7,859 bases of DNA, taken from JALZDI01 sp965653225 (GTDB lineage Bacteria; Actinomycetota; Actinomycetes; Propionibacteriales; Nocardioidaceae). Below the pieces are notes generated by a model. It worked only from the letters and a program-made list of their open reading frames with translations, had not been told where the DNA came from and searched no databases. Of the stretch, positions 1 to 6,136 are shown piece by piece; position 1 is the stretch's first letter; each line of letters opens with the position of its first letter. The DNA lies in contig CBFGZI010000157.1 of assembly GCA_965653225.1 (NCBI GenBank), positions 1 through 7,859 on the forward strand, read 5' to 3'. Made by a program: the position numbers and the translations under genes.

Positions 1-51
1 TGCGCCGTCCTCAGCGCGCTGGCCATTCTCAAGGTGAGGGGTGTCCGATGA
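1..51 (+). CDS. C-terminal tail of an unidentified upstream gene (partial)
   Basis: An open frame enters from the left edge and ends in TGA at 49-51. Only 16 residues are visible, reading CAVLSALAILKVRGVR. The tail is hydrophobic and then basic, as in the last membrane segment and cytoplasmic end of a transporter, but this is too short to assign a family. The stop overlaps the ATG of the GH3 gene (ATGA at 48-51), which is typical of translationally coupled genes in one operon. A sugar transporter ahead of a beta-glucosidase would make sense, but that is inference from position only. It could also be a chance open frame, since 16 codons is weak evidence; the ATGA overlap is the main support. 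Confidence 0.45.
   Translation, partial: CAVLSALAILKVRGVR
32..41 (+). promoter_or_regulatory. Ribosome binding site of the GH3 gene
   Basis: The purine-rich run AGGTGAGGGG ends 6 bases before the ATG at 48. It supports this start over any downstream one. It lies inside the last codons of the upstream frame, which fits translational coupling. Confidence 0.6.
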
Positions 52-2618
52 GCCACCACGTTCCCGACGTCGCGCACCAGGCGCACGAGGTCGACGAGCG
101 GCTGCTGCAGGAGCGGGTCGCCAGGCTCACCCTCGAGCAGAAGGTGCGCCTGCTGACCGGCGCCGACGTCTGGGCGCTGCACGCGGAGCCCGCGATCGGC
201 CTGCGCCACCTGGTCACCTCCGACGGCCCGGCCGGCGTCCGCGGCGAGCGCTGGGACGAGCGTTACCCCTCGGCCAACGTCCCCTCGCCGACCGCGCTGG
301 CGGCCAGCTGGGACGAGGAGCGCCTGCAGCGCATCGGCCGGCTGCTGGCCGCAGAGGCGCGCCGCAAGGGTGTCGACGTCCTGCTGGCACCGACGGTGAA
401 CCTGCACCGCACGCCCTACGGCGGGCGTCACTTCGAGAACCTGTCCGAGGACCCGCTGCTGACCGCGCGCATCGGTTCCGCGTACGTCCGCGGCGTGCAG
501 TCCGGCGGGGTCGCGGCCACGGTCAAGCACTTCGTGGCCAACGACTCCGAGACCGACCGCTTCACCGTCGACGCCGTGGTCGACGAGCGGACGCTGCGCG
601 AGCTGTACCTGGCGCCGTTCGAGGCCATCGTCCGCGACGCGGGCGTCTGGGCCGTGATGGCCGCGTACAACTCCGTCAACGGGCCCACCATGACCGAGAA
701 CCCGTTACTGCGTGACGTTCTCAAGCAGGAGTGGGGCTTCGACGGCGTCGTGGTCTCCGACTGGTACGCCGGCCGCTCCCTGGCGGCGGCGGGCGAGGGC
801 CTGCTCGACCTCGTGATGCCCGGGCCGGACGGCCCGTGGGGCGAGGCCCTCGTGGCCGCGGTCCGCGCCGGCGAGGTGCCGGAGGCGGCGGTCGACGGGC
901 ACGTCCTGCGCATCCTGCGGCTCGCCGCGCGGGTGGGTGCGCTGGAGGGCTTCGCACCGGTGGTGGAGAGCGCGCCCGAGTGGACCGAGCAGGAGGTCTC
1001 GGCCGAGCTCCGCTCCGCGGCCGCCGCCGGGTTCGTGCTCACCCGCAACACCGACGCCGTGCTGCCGCTGGACCCCACGATGCTGACCAAGGTCGCCGTC
1101 CTCGGGCCGAATGCGTCCGTCGCCCGCACGCTGGGCGGGGGGAGCGCCACGGTATTCCCCTCCTACGTCGTGTCGCCGCTGGACGGCCTGCGCTCTGCGC
1201 TCGACGGCCGGGCCGAGGTCGTGCACGCGACCGGCGGCCGGGCGACCGAGCGCCTGCCCGCCGCCAGCCTCGACACGCTCGTGCTGCCCGAAGGCACCGG
1301 CGCGGGGGTCGAGGTGCGGTTCTTCGGCGCCGACGGTGACGAGCTCGGCCGCGAGCAGCGCAGGGCCGCGTCGATGATGTGGTGGGGACCCATCAACGAC
1401 GACCTGACCGCGTCGATGGTCGACCACCTCAAGCTGCGCACGAGGCTGCGTGCACCACGGGCCGGGAGGTACCTGCTCGGTGCCGCCGGTCTCGGGCACT
1501 TCCGCCTGGTCGCGGACGGCCGCGAGCTGATCGACACCGAGATCGCGCTGCCGGCGGGTGCCGACGTGGTCGAGGGCATCATGAAGCCGCCGCAGACCTG
1601 TGTCGAGGTCGACCTGGCGGACGGCGAGGAGCTTGACGTCGAGCTGACGTACCGGCCCGCCGGCGCGGCGTTCGGCCGCACCGAGGTGACGATGCTCGCA
1701 CTACAGCTGCACTTCACCGAGTCGCTCGACGACCAGCAGGAGTTCGACCGCGCGGTCGCGCTCGCGGCCGAGGCCGCTTTCGCCGTCGTCGTGGTCGGCA
1801 CCACCGAGGAGGTCGAGAGCGAGGGCTACGACCGCGACAGCCTCGCGCTGCCCGGACGCCAGGACGCGCTGGTCCGCGCGGTCGCCGCGGTCAACCCGCG
1901 CACGGTGGTCGTCGTCAACGCCGGCGCGCCGGTGCTGCTGCCGTGGGCAGACGAGGTCGCGGCGGTGCTGCTGGCGTGGTTCCCCGGCCAGGAGTTCGGC
2001 AATGCGCTCGCCGACGTGCTGCTCGGCGTGTCCGAGCCGGGCGGCCGGCTGCCCACCACGTGGCCGGCCGAGGAGAAGCGGCTGCCGTCGGTCGAGCCGG
2101 TCGAGGGCAGCCTGGCCTACGACGAGGAGCTGCTGGTCGGGTACCGCGCCTTCCAGCGTGACGGGCGCGCTCCGCTGTTCCCGTTCGGCCACGGGCTCGG
2201 CTATACCACCTGGTCCTACGGGCGTATCGACGTCGCGGGCCAGGCGAGGGCAGGCCAGGACGTGACCGTCACGGTCGAGGTCACCAACGCCGGGGACCGG
2301 GCGGGCCGCGAGGTCGTCCAGGTCTACGCCGGCAGGCAGGACGACGACATCGACCGTCCGGTCCGCTGGCTCGCCGGCTTCGCCGGAGTCACGGCGCAGC
2401 CGGGCGAGACAGTGCGCGCCGAGATCACCGTCCCGGCCCGCGCCTTCCAGCACTGGGACGTCGAGGCGGGCGATCGAGGTGGCGGCTCAGTAGGGGGCTG
2501 GTGGCACCCCGGTGGAGTCCCACACCCACCGGGGTGCCTCCGTGCGCTTGTCACCGGTCAGCCGCGGTTCCCGGCCTGGGAAACGTCCCCCGTCTTGTGG
2601 GTCCCCAGCGGCCGGTGA
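48..2618 (+). CDS. GH3 family beta-glucosidase with PA14 insertion, aberrant C-terminus
   Basis: This 856-residue glycoside hydrolase family 3 enzyme probably releases terminal glucose (or a related sugar) from oligosaccharides or glycosides by a retaining mechanism. No signal peptide is visible, so it likely acts in the cytoplasm on imported sugars. The N-terminal barrel (about 1-300) has the KHFVANDSE motif (K160, H161) and the nucleophile in VVVSDW (D238). A PA14-like carbohydrate-binding insertion spans roughly 416-550 inside the second alpha/beta domain, which resumes with the probable acid/base Glu592 in ESEGYDRDSLALPGRQ. A fibronectin III-like domain runs from about 719 to 808. The order and size match PA14-bearing GH3 enzymes such as yeast KmBglI. 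Residues 809-856 (rich in Gly, Pro, Trp) do not resemble the family end and are encoded across a strong hairpin. A frame +1 stop TAG at 2491-2493 suggests a frameshift or deletion near 2470. One TTA codon occurs at 705-707. The exact sugar is unknown. Confidence 0.94.
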   Translation: MSHHVPDVAHQAHEVDERLLQERVARLTLEQKVRLLTGADVWALHAEPAIGLRHLVTSDGPAGVRGERWDERYPSANVPSPTALAASWDEERLQRIGRLLAAEARRKGVDVLLAPTVNLHRTPYGGRHFENLSEDPLLTARIGSAYVRGVQSGGVAATVKHFVANDSETDRFTVDAVVDERTLRELYLAPFEAIVRDAGVWAVMAAYNSVNGPTMTENPLLRDVLKQEWGFDGVVVSDWYAGRSLAAAGEGLLDLVMPGPDGPWGEALVAAVRAGEVPEAAVDGHVLRILRLAARVGALEGFAPVVESAPEWTEQEVSAELRSAAAAGFVLTRNTDAVLPLDPTMLTKVAVLGPNASVARTLGGGSATVFPSYVVSPLDGLRSALDGRAEVVHATGGRATERLPAASLDTLVLPEGTGAGVEVRFFGADGDELGREQRRAASMMWWGPINDDLTASMVDHLKLRTRLRAPRAGRYLLGAAGLGHFRLVADGRELIDTEIALPAGADVVEGIMKPPQTCVEVDLADGEELDVELTYRPAGAAFGRTEVTMLALQLHFTESLDDQQEFDRAVALAAEAAFAVVVVGTTEEVESEGYDRDSLALPGRQDALVRAVAAVNPRTVVVVNAGAPVLLPWADEVAAVLLAWFPGQEFGNALADVLLGVSEPGGRLPTTWPAEEKRLPSVEPVEGSLAYDEELLVGYRAFQRDGRAPLFPFGHGLGYTTWSYGRIDVAGQARAGQDVTVTVEVTNAGDRAGREVVQVYAGRQDDDIDRPVRWLAGFAGVTAQPGETVRAEITVPARAFQHWDVEAGDRGGGSVGGWWHPGGVPHPPGCLRALVTGQPRFPAWETSPVLWVPSGR
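2503..2538. terminator. Strong hairpin, probable terminator of the GH3 unit
   Basis: GGCACCCCGGTGG at 2503-2515 and CCACCGGGGTGCC at 2526-2538 form a perfect 13-bp G/C-rich stem with a 10-base loop. No T-run follows on either strand, which is common for actinobacterial terminators. It starts 9 bases after the frame +1 TAG at 2491-2493, where an intact GH3 gene would be expected to end. As the sequence stands, it lies inside the open GH3 frame. Confidence 0.7.
2571..2615 (-). terminator. Bulged hairpin downstream of the ureohydrolase gene
   Basis: CCGGCC (2571-2576) pairs with GGCCGG (2610-2615), and TGGG (2577-2580) pairs with CCCA (2604-2607), leaving a 2-base bulge and a 23-base loop. It lies 6 bases past the stop codon of the minus-strand ureohydrolase, where a terminator for that gene would sit. 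There is no T-run, and the large loop makes it weaker than the neighbouring hairpin. Confidence 0.4.
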
Positions 2619-2621
2619 ACC

Positions 2622-3626
2622 TCAGCGGGCGCCGCCGCGCCCCCGGCCGACGAGCAGCGTCTCCGGCACGTCCTGCCAGGTGCCCCCGGCACGCCGGAAC
2701 GCGATCCCCGACATCGCCTCGAGCACCACGCGGTTCGCCAGCATCGCGGTGATGTCGGCGTGGTCGTAGGGCGGCGACACCTCGACGATGTCGACGCCCA
2801 CGACGGGCATCTCGATGCTGATACGGCGCACGGTGTCGAGCAGCTGCCGGGCCGTGAAGCCACCAGCCTCGGGTGTGCCCGTCCCCGGCGCCATCCCCGG
2901 GTCGACCACGTCGATGTCCACGGACAGGAAGACGCCCTCGCACTCGTCGGTGGCGATCTCGAAGGACTCCTCCAGGCAGTCCTCGATGCCCCGCCGGCCG
3001 ACCTCGTGCATCTCGAACGAGCGCATGCGCTGCTCGGCCATCCACTCCAGGGTCGGCGGCTCCGGCCAGTACCCGCGCAGGCCGAGCTGGAGGAACCGGT
3101 CGCCGCGCGCCGCGCCGGACTCGATCAGCCGCCGCATCGGGGTGCCGTGGCCGATCAGCGAGCCGAACTGCTCGTTCCCGGTGTCGGCGTGCGCGTCGAA
3201 GTGGATCACCGACGTACGTCCCCAACCGACGTGCCGCGCGACGCCGGTGACGTCGGGGAGCGCGATCGTGTGGTCCCCGCCGAGCACGACCGGCACGGCG
3301 CCCGCGGCGCAGACGGCGTGCACCGCGTCCTCCAGCCGCCTGAGCGCGACCTCGGTCTCGACGCCGGGCATCTCGATGTCCCCGGCGTCGGCGACCTTGA
3401 GCTCCTGCAGCGGGTCGATCCGCAGCGCGAGATGCGGCCGCGAGCCGTCGTGCGGCAGGTAGTCGGCCATCCTGATCGCCTGCGGGCCGAACCGGGCACC
3501 CGGCCGGTAGGAGGTGCCGGCGTCGTAGGGCGCGCCGATCACGACCACCTCGGCGCCGGCAAAAGAAGCGGGATCCGCGACGGAACAGCGGTCGATCCCC
3601 AGAAAACTGAGCTCAGGGCCGAACAC
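2622..3626 (-). CDS. speB: Agmatinase-family ureohydrolase (manganese enzyme)
   Basis: This 334-residue member of the arginase/agmatinase/formiminoglutamase family hydrolyses a guanidino group to release urea. All metal-site motifs are present: GGDHT (H119), HFDAHAD (D144, H146, D148) and SVDIDVVDPGMAPGTGTPE (D237, D239), so a two-manganese active site should be intact. Length and the N-terminal GAPYDAGTSYRPGARFGP segment fit agmatinases and related guanidinobutyrases or guanidinopropionases. The motifs do not separate agmatine from 4-guanidinobutanoate or 3-guanidinopropanoate as substrate, so speB is a family-level symbol. The start is GTG (3624-3626) with a near-ideal AGGAGGT five bases or so upstream (3631-3637 on the plus strand). 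It converges on the GH3 gene and diverges from a cationic amino acid permease across about 100 bp, which suggests shared control with that transporter and the decarboxylases beyond it. No truncation or missing residue was seen. Confidence 0.92.
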   Translation of the reverse strand: MFGPELSFLGIDRCSVADPASFAGAEVVVIGAPYDAGTSYRPGARFGPQAIRMADYLPHDGSRPHLALRIDPLQELKVADAGDIEMPGVETEVALRRLEDAVHAVCAAGAVPVVLGGDHTIALPDVTGVARHVGWGRTSVIHFDAHADTGNEQFGSLIGHGTPMRRLIESGAARGDRFLQLGLRGYWPEPPTLEWMAEQRMRSFEMHEVGRRGIEDCLEESFEIATDECEGVFLSVDIDVVDPGMAPGTGTPEAGGFTARQLLDTVRRISIEMPVVGVDIVEVSPPYDHADITAMLANRVVLEAMSGIAFRRAGGTWQDVPETLLVGRGRGGAR

Positions 3627-3630
3627 GGCG

Positions 3631-3637
3631 ACCTCCT
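3631..3637 (-). promoter_or_regulatory. Ribosome binding site of the ureohydrolase
   Basis: Read on the minus strand this is AGGAGGT, placed just ahead of the GTG start at 3626-3624. It is a near-consensus Shine-Dalgarno sequence and decides the GTG start. Confidence 0.8.
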
Positions 3638-3716
3638 GCCTGTTTCAACAATTGCAGGCTAGTGCCAAACTCCGAAGTAAGGCGCCTGCGCCGGCCCCGT
3701 CCTTGGCGGGCGCCCG
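3638..3716. promoter_or_regulatory. Divergent promoter/operator region between ureohydrolase and permease
   Basis: This is the only intergenic stretch between the two divergent genes, and 3641-3680 is noticeably A/T-richer than the rest of the window. It contains TGTT-TC-AACA (3641-3650), the palindrome CAATTG (3649-3654), and an imperfect TTGCA...TGCCAA pair (3652-3669). On the plus strand TTGCAG (3652-3657) could be a -35 element, but no good -10 lies 17 bases on (AAGTAA). On the minus strand TAGCCT (3661-3656) fits a TANNNT -10, with no clear -35. The regulator and the true start sites are not identifiable from sequence. Confidence 0.5.
3681..3714 (+). promoter_or_regulatory. Leader hairpin ahead of the permease
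   Basis: GGCGCC at 3681-3686 pairs with GGCGCC at 3709-3714, extended inward by one wobble and two further pairs. The stem ends 2 bases before the permease ribosome binding site. A competing pairing, CCCCG (3695-3699) with CGGGG (3715-3719), would cover part of that site. In such G/C-rich DNA a stem of this size can occur by chance. It does not match any riboswitch class I recognise, including the guanidine classes. Confidence 0.3.
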
Positions 3717-3724
3717 GGGAGGGA
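3717..3724 (+). promoter_or_regulatory. Ribosome binding site of the permease
   Basis: GGGGAGGG two bases before the ATG at 3727 is the only clear Shine-Dalgarno sequence here (with its core GGAGG a few bases further up). It selects the ATG over the TTG at 3652, which lies inside the presumed promoter. Confidence 0.65.
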
Positions 3725-3726
3725 AC

Positions 3727-5163
3727 ATGGCGTCCTTGCTGCAGCAGCTGCTGCGCCGCAAACCGGTCCCGGAGATGTCCGCCGAGAGCGGGTCAGACAC
3801 CGGCGGAAGTGAGCTCGTCCGGACCATCGGCCTGTTCCAGCTGACGATGTTCGGGATCGGCGCCACCATCGGCACCGGAATCTTCTTCGTCCTCGCCGAG
3901 GCCGTGCCGGTGGCCGGGCCGGCCGTGGTCTGGTCCTTCGTCCTCGCCGGCGTGGTGGCCGGGCTGACCGCGATCTGCTATGCCGAGCTGGCCAGTGCCG
4001 TACCGGTGTCCGGGTCGTCGTACTCCTACGCCTACGCGACCCTCGGCGAGCTCCCGGCCATGGGCGTGGCGGCCTGCCTGATCCTCGAGTACGGCGTGTC
4101 GACCGCAGCGGTCGCGGTCGGCTGGTCGCAGTACCTCAACGAGCTGCTCGGCAACCTGTTCGGCGTCCAGATCCCAGACGCCCTCTCCCAGGCACCTGAG
4201 CAGGGCGGGGTGGTGAACCTCCCCGCGATCGTCCTCGTCGTGGTGTGCATGTTCCTGCTGATCCGAGGGACGAGCGAGTCGGCCAAGACCAACGCGGTCA
4301 TGGTGATGATCAAGATCGGCATCCTGGTGATGTTCATCCTGATCGGGGTGCAGGGCTGGAACTCCGACAACCTCGCCGACTTCGCGCCGTTCGGTCTCGG
4401 CGGCATCACGACGGCGGCCGGCATCATCTTCTTCTCCTACATCGGTCTCGACGCCGTCTCCACGGCCGGCGAGGAGGTCAAGAACCCCCGCCGGAACATG
4501 CCGCTGGCCATCCTCATCGCTCTCGTCACAGTGACCACGCTGTACATCCTGGTCAGCCTGGTCGCGGTCGCGGCGCAGCCGACGGCGAAGTTCGAGGGCC
4601 AGGAGGCCGGCCTCGCCGCGATCCTCGAGGCCGTCACCGGTTCGACCTGGCCCGCGACGGTGCTGGCCGCCGGCGCGGTCATCTCGATCTTCAGCGTCAC
4701 GCTGGTGACGCTGTACGGGCAGACCCGCATCCTGTTCGCGATGGCGCGCGACGGCATGCTGCCCGAGCTGTTCCACCGGGTGAACCGGCGCACGCTGACT
4801 CCGATCCCGAACACCGTCCTTGTGGCGATCGCGATCTCGCTGCTGGCGGGGTTCATCCCGATCAACTTCCTCGCCGAGATGACGAGCATCGGCACGCTCA
4901 CGGCGTTCCTGGTGGTGTCGATGGGCGTGATGATCCTGCGGCGCACCCACCCCGAGCTGCCGCGTGGCTTCAAGGTGCCCCTGTACCCGGTTCTGCCGCT
5001 GCTGTCCATCGCGGGTTGTATCTGGATCATCTTCAACCTGCGCGTGGTCACGATCGAGGTGTTCGCGCTCTGGGTCGCGGCGGCGCTGGTGTGGTACGCG
5101 CTGTACGGCTTCCGGCACTCACATCTGGGCAGGCACGAGCACGTCGGCCTGATCCACGACTAG
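3727..5163 (+). CDS. CAT-type APC permease for amino acids or polyamines
   Basis: This 478-residue inner-membrane transporter belongs to the APC superfamily, closest in pattern to the cationic amino acid transporter (CAT) group. The first membrane segment carries the substrate-binding glycine loop GIGATIGTGIF (43-53). The CAT signature YIGLDAVSTAGEEVKNP follows at 238-254, then LYGQTRILFAMARDGMLP (329-346) and PRGFKVPLYPVLP (412-424) before the last segments. About 12 hydrophobic segments can be traced. The N-terminal 30 residues and the His-rich tail (HSHLGRHEH, 464-472) are probably cytoplasmic. It likely imports, or exchanges, a basic or other amino acid or amine; the substrate is not determined by these motifs. 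The ATG at 3727 was chosen for its ribosome binding site. The gene begins a tight plus-strand run: the Usp gene starts 10 bases after its stop. Pairing of CAT permeases with Usp proteins or domains is a known theme in prokaryotes. Confidence 0.92.
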   Translation: MASLLQQLLRRKPVPEMSAESGSDTGGSELVRTIGLFQLTMFGIGATIGTGIFFVLAEAVPVAGPAVVWSFVLAGVVAGLTAICYAELASAVPVSGSSYSYAYATLGELPAMGVAACLILEYGVSTAAVAVGWSQYLNELLGNLFGVQIPDALSQAPEQGGVVNLPAIVLVVVCMFLLIRGTSESAKTNAVMVMIKIGILVMFILIGVQGWNSDNLADFAPFGLGGITTAAGIIFFSYIGLDAVSTAGEEVKNPRRNMPLAILIALVTVTTLYILVSLVAVAAQPTAKFEGQEAGLAAILEAVTGSTWPATVLAAGAVISIFSVTLVTLYGQTRILFAMARDGMLPELFHRVNRRTLTPIPNTVLVAIAISLLAGFIPINFLAEMTSIGTLTAFLVVSMGVMILRRTHPELPRGFKVPLYPVLPLLSIAGCIWIIFNLRVVTIEVFALWVAAALVWYALYGFRHSHLGRHEHVGLIHD

Positions 5164-5166
5164 GGG
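5162..5166 (+). promoter_or_regulatory. Ribosome binding site of the Usp gene
   Basis: AGGGG overlaps the permease stop codon (TAG at 5161-5163) and sits 7 bases before ATG 5174. It favours ATG 5174 over the in-frame ATG at 5180 two codons later and indicates coupled translation. Confidence 0.5.
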
Positions 5167-5173
5167 CCGTCCG

Positions 5174-6094
5174 ATGACCATGATTGTGGGCTACGCCCCG
5201 GACGGAGGCGGCTCGGCGGTTCTCCATCTCGCCGGCATGCTCGCGCGCTCGGCGAAGGAAGACGTCGTCGTCTGCTCCGTGGTCCCGGCACCGTGGGTCC
5301 CCGGCATGGCCCGTATCGACGCGGAGTACCAGGACTTCCTCGACAAGCTCGCCGACGCGGCGCTGGGGGAGGCGCGCCGGCGGATGCCCGTCGACGTCCC
5401 GGCCACGTACGTGCGTCACCGGGCACGGTCCGCGCCCACCGGCCTGCTGGAGGTGGCCGCCGAGCACGATGCACAGCTGGTCGTCCTGGGGTCCTCGTGT
5501 GCCGGGCCGTTCGGTCACGTGGCGCTGGGCAGCGTCACCGACCGGCTCTTGCACAGCTCGCCGGTCATGACCGCGCTGGCGCCCCGCGGCTTCCGGGCCG
5601 GTTTGGCGCCGCGGGTCACCCGTGTCACCGCAGCCTGCGGCGGCTCCGACGCGGCCGAGCGACTGGTCGTGGCGGCCGCCGCTGTGGCGGTCCGGCTGGA
5701 CGTCGCGCTGCGGATCGCGTCGTTCGCCGTCTGGCAGCGGCCTGACTACACCACCCGCCTGGGCACCGAGCCCGAGGACCTGCTGCTGCGGGAGTGGACG
5801 GCACGGGTCGAGGAGGCGGCGAACGCGGCACTGAAGCAGGTGAGCGAGCTGCCCACCGCGCCGCGGCACGTCGAGACCGTCGTGGGTCGCGGGGACGACT
5901 GGGAGCAGGCGATCGAGGACGTCGAGTGGCACGACGGCGACCTGCTCGCGGTCGGTTCGAGCGAGTCGGGTCCGGTGGCCGCGGTGTTCCTGGGGTCGCG
6001 GGCGGCGAAGATCGTGAGGCACTCGCCGGTGCCCGTGGTGGTCGTACCGCGCGGCGTGGCCGAGGAGCTCGCCGGACGGGTCGCCGAGCCGTAG
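5174..6094 (+). CDS. Universal stress protein with two UspA domains
   Basis: This 306-residue soluble protein has two UspA folds in tandem: about 1-140 and 147-293. Each starts with a beta strand (MIVGYAPD; RVTAACGGSD) and ends with a nucleotide-loop region and a closing strand (PVMTALAPR; PVPVVVVPR). Usp proteins bind ATP or act as stress regulators in the cytoplasm. The usual loop is G-2x-G-9x-G-[ST]. Here domain 1 has G106-SS-C109...G119-S120 and domain 2 has G261-SS-E264...G274-S275. The outer glycines and Ser are kept, but the second glycine is Cys or Glu, so ATP binding may be altered. The gene sits 10 bases after the permease and 42 bases before the decarboxylase, so it is probably co-transcribed. 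It may tune the transporter or report cell state, which is inference. The family call is secure; the partner and ligand are unknown. Confidence 0.92.
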   Translation: MTMIVGYAPDGGGSAVLHLAGMLARSAKEDVVVCSVVPAPWVPGMARIDAEYQDFLDKLADAALGEARRRMPVDVPATYVRHRARSAPTGLLEVAAEHDAQLVVLGSSCAGPFGHVALGSVTDRLLHSSPVMTALAPRGFRAGLAPRVTRVTAACGGSDAAERLVVAAAAVAVRLDVALRIASFAVWQRPDYTTRLGTEPEDLLLREWTARVEEAANAALKQVSELPTAPRHVETVVGRGDDWEQAIEDVEWHDGDLLAVGSSESGPVAAVFLGSRAAKIVRHSPVPVVVVPRGVAEELAGRVAEP

Positions 6095-6112
6095 ACCGCG
6101 ACGGCACGCGGT
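6095..6112 (+). other. Short hairpin between Usp and decarboxylase genes
   Basis: ACCGCG and CGCGGT form a perfect 6-bp stem around a 6-base loop directly after the Usp stop codon. It may mark a processing or mild attenuation point within the operon. It is too short to call a terminator, and no T-run follows. Confidence 0.25.
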
Positions 6113-6126
6113 GCTGTCAGACAAGC

Positions 6127-6132
6127 GAGGAG
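6127..6132 (+). promoter_or_regulatory. Ribosome binding site of the group II decarboxylase
   Basis: GAGGAG lies 4 bases before ATG 6137 and supports that start, which gives a rather short N-terminus for the family. Confidence 0.6.
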
Positions 6133-6136
6133 CCCG

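Noticed and set aside
2760..3662. A 300-codon plus-strand frame opposite the ureohydrolase
   Set aside because: The opposite strand carries all metal-binding motifs of a ureohydrolase and a near-consensus ribosome binding site. This frame shows no motif and is a shadow.
3654..3669. A sigma-54-like element on the minus strand (TGGCAC...TGCAA)
   Set aside because: The spacing between the GG and GC pairs is one base short of the required distance, and most actinobacteria lack sigma-54.
3652..3726. An upstream TTG start giving the permease 25 extra residues
   Set aside because: There is no ribosome binding site before it, the extra residues (Ala/Pro-rich) are not permease-like, and it lies within the likely promoter. 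ATG 3727 has a clear Shine-Dalgarno sequence.
3627..3726. A guanidine (ykkC, mini-ykkC, ykkC-III) riboswitch, suspected because of the guanidino-acting neighbour
   Set aside because: The space is short, and I see neither paired ACGR-loop hairpins nor the conserved core of the other classes.
3793..5118. A 441-codon minus-strand open frame opposite the permease
   Set aside because: It is composed mostly of Asp, His, Arg and Gln, the mirror of hydrophobic membrane codons. No recognisable domain.
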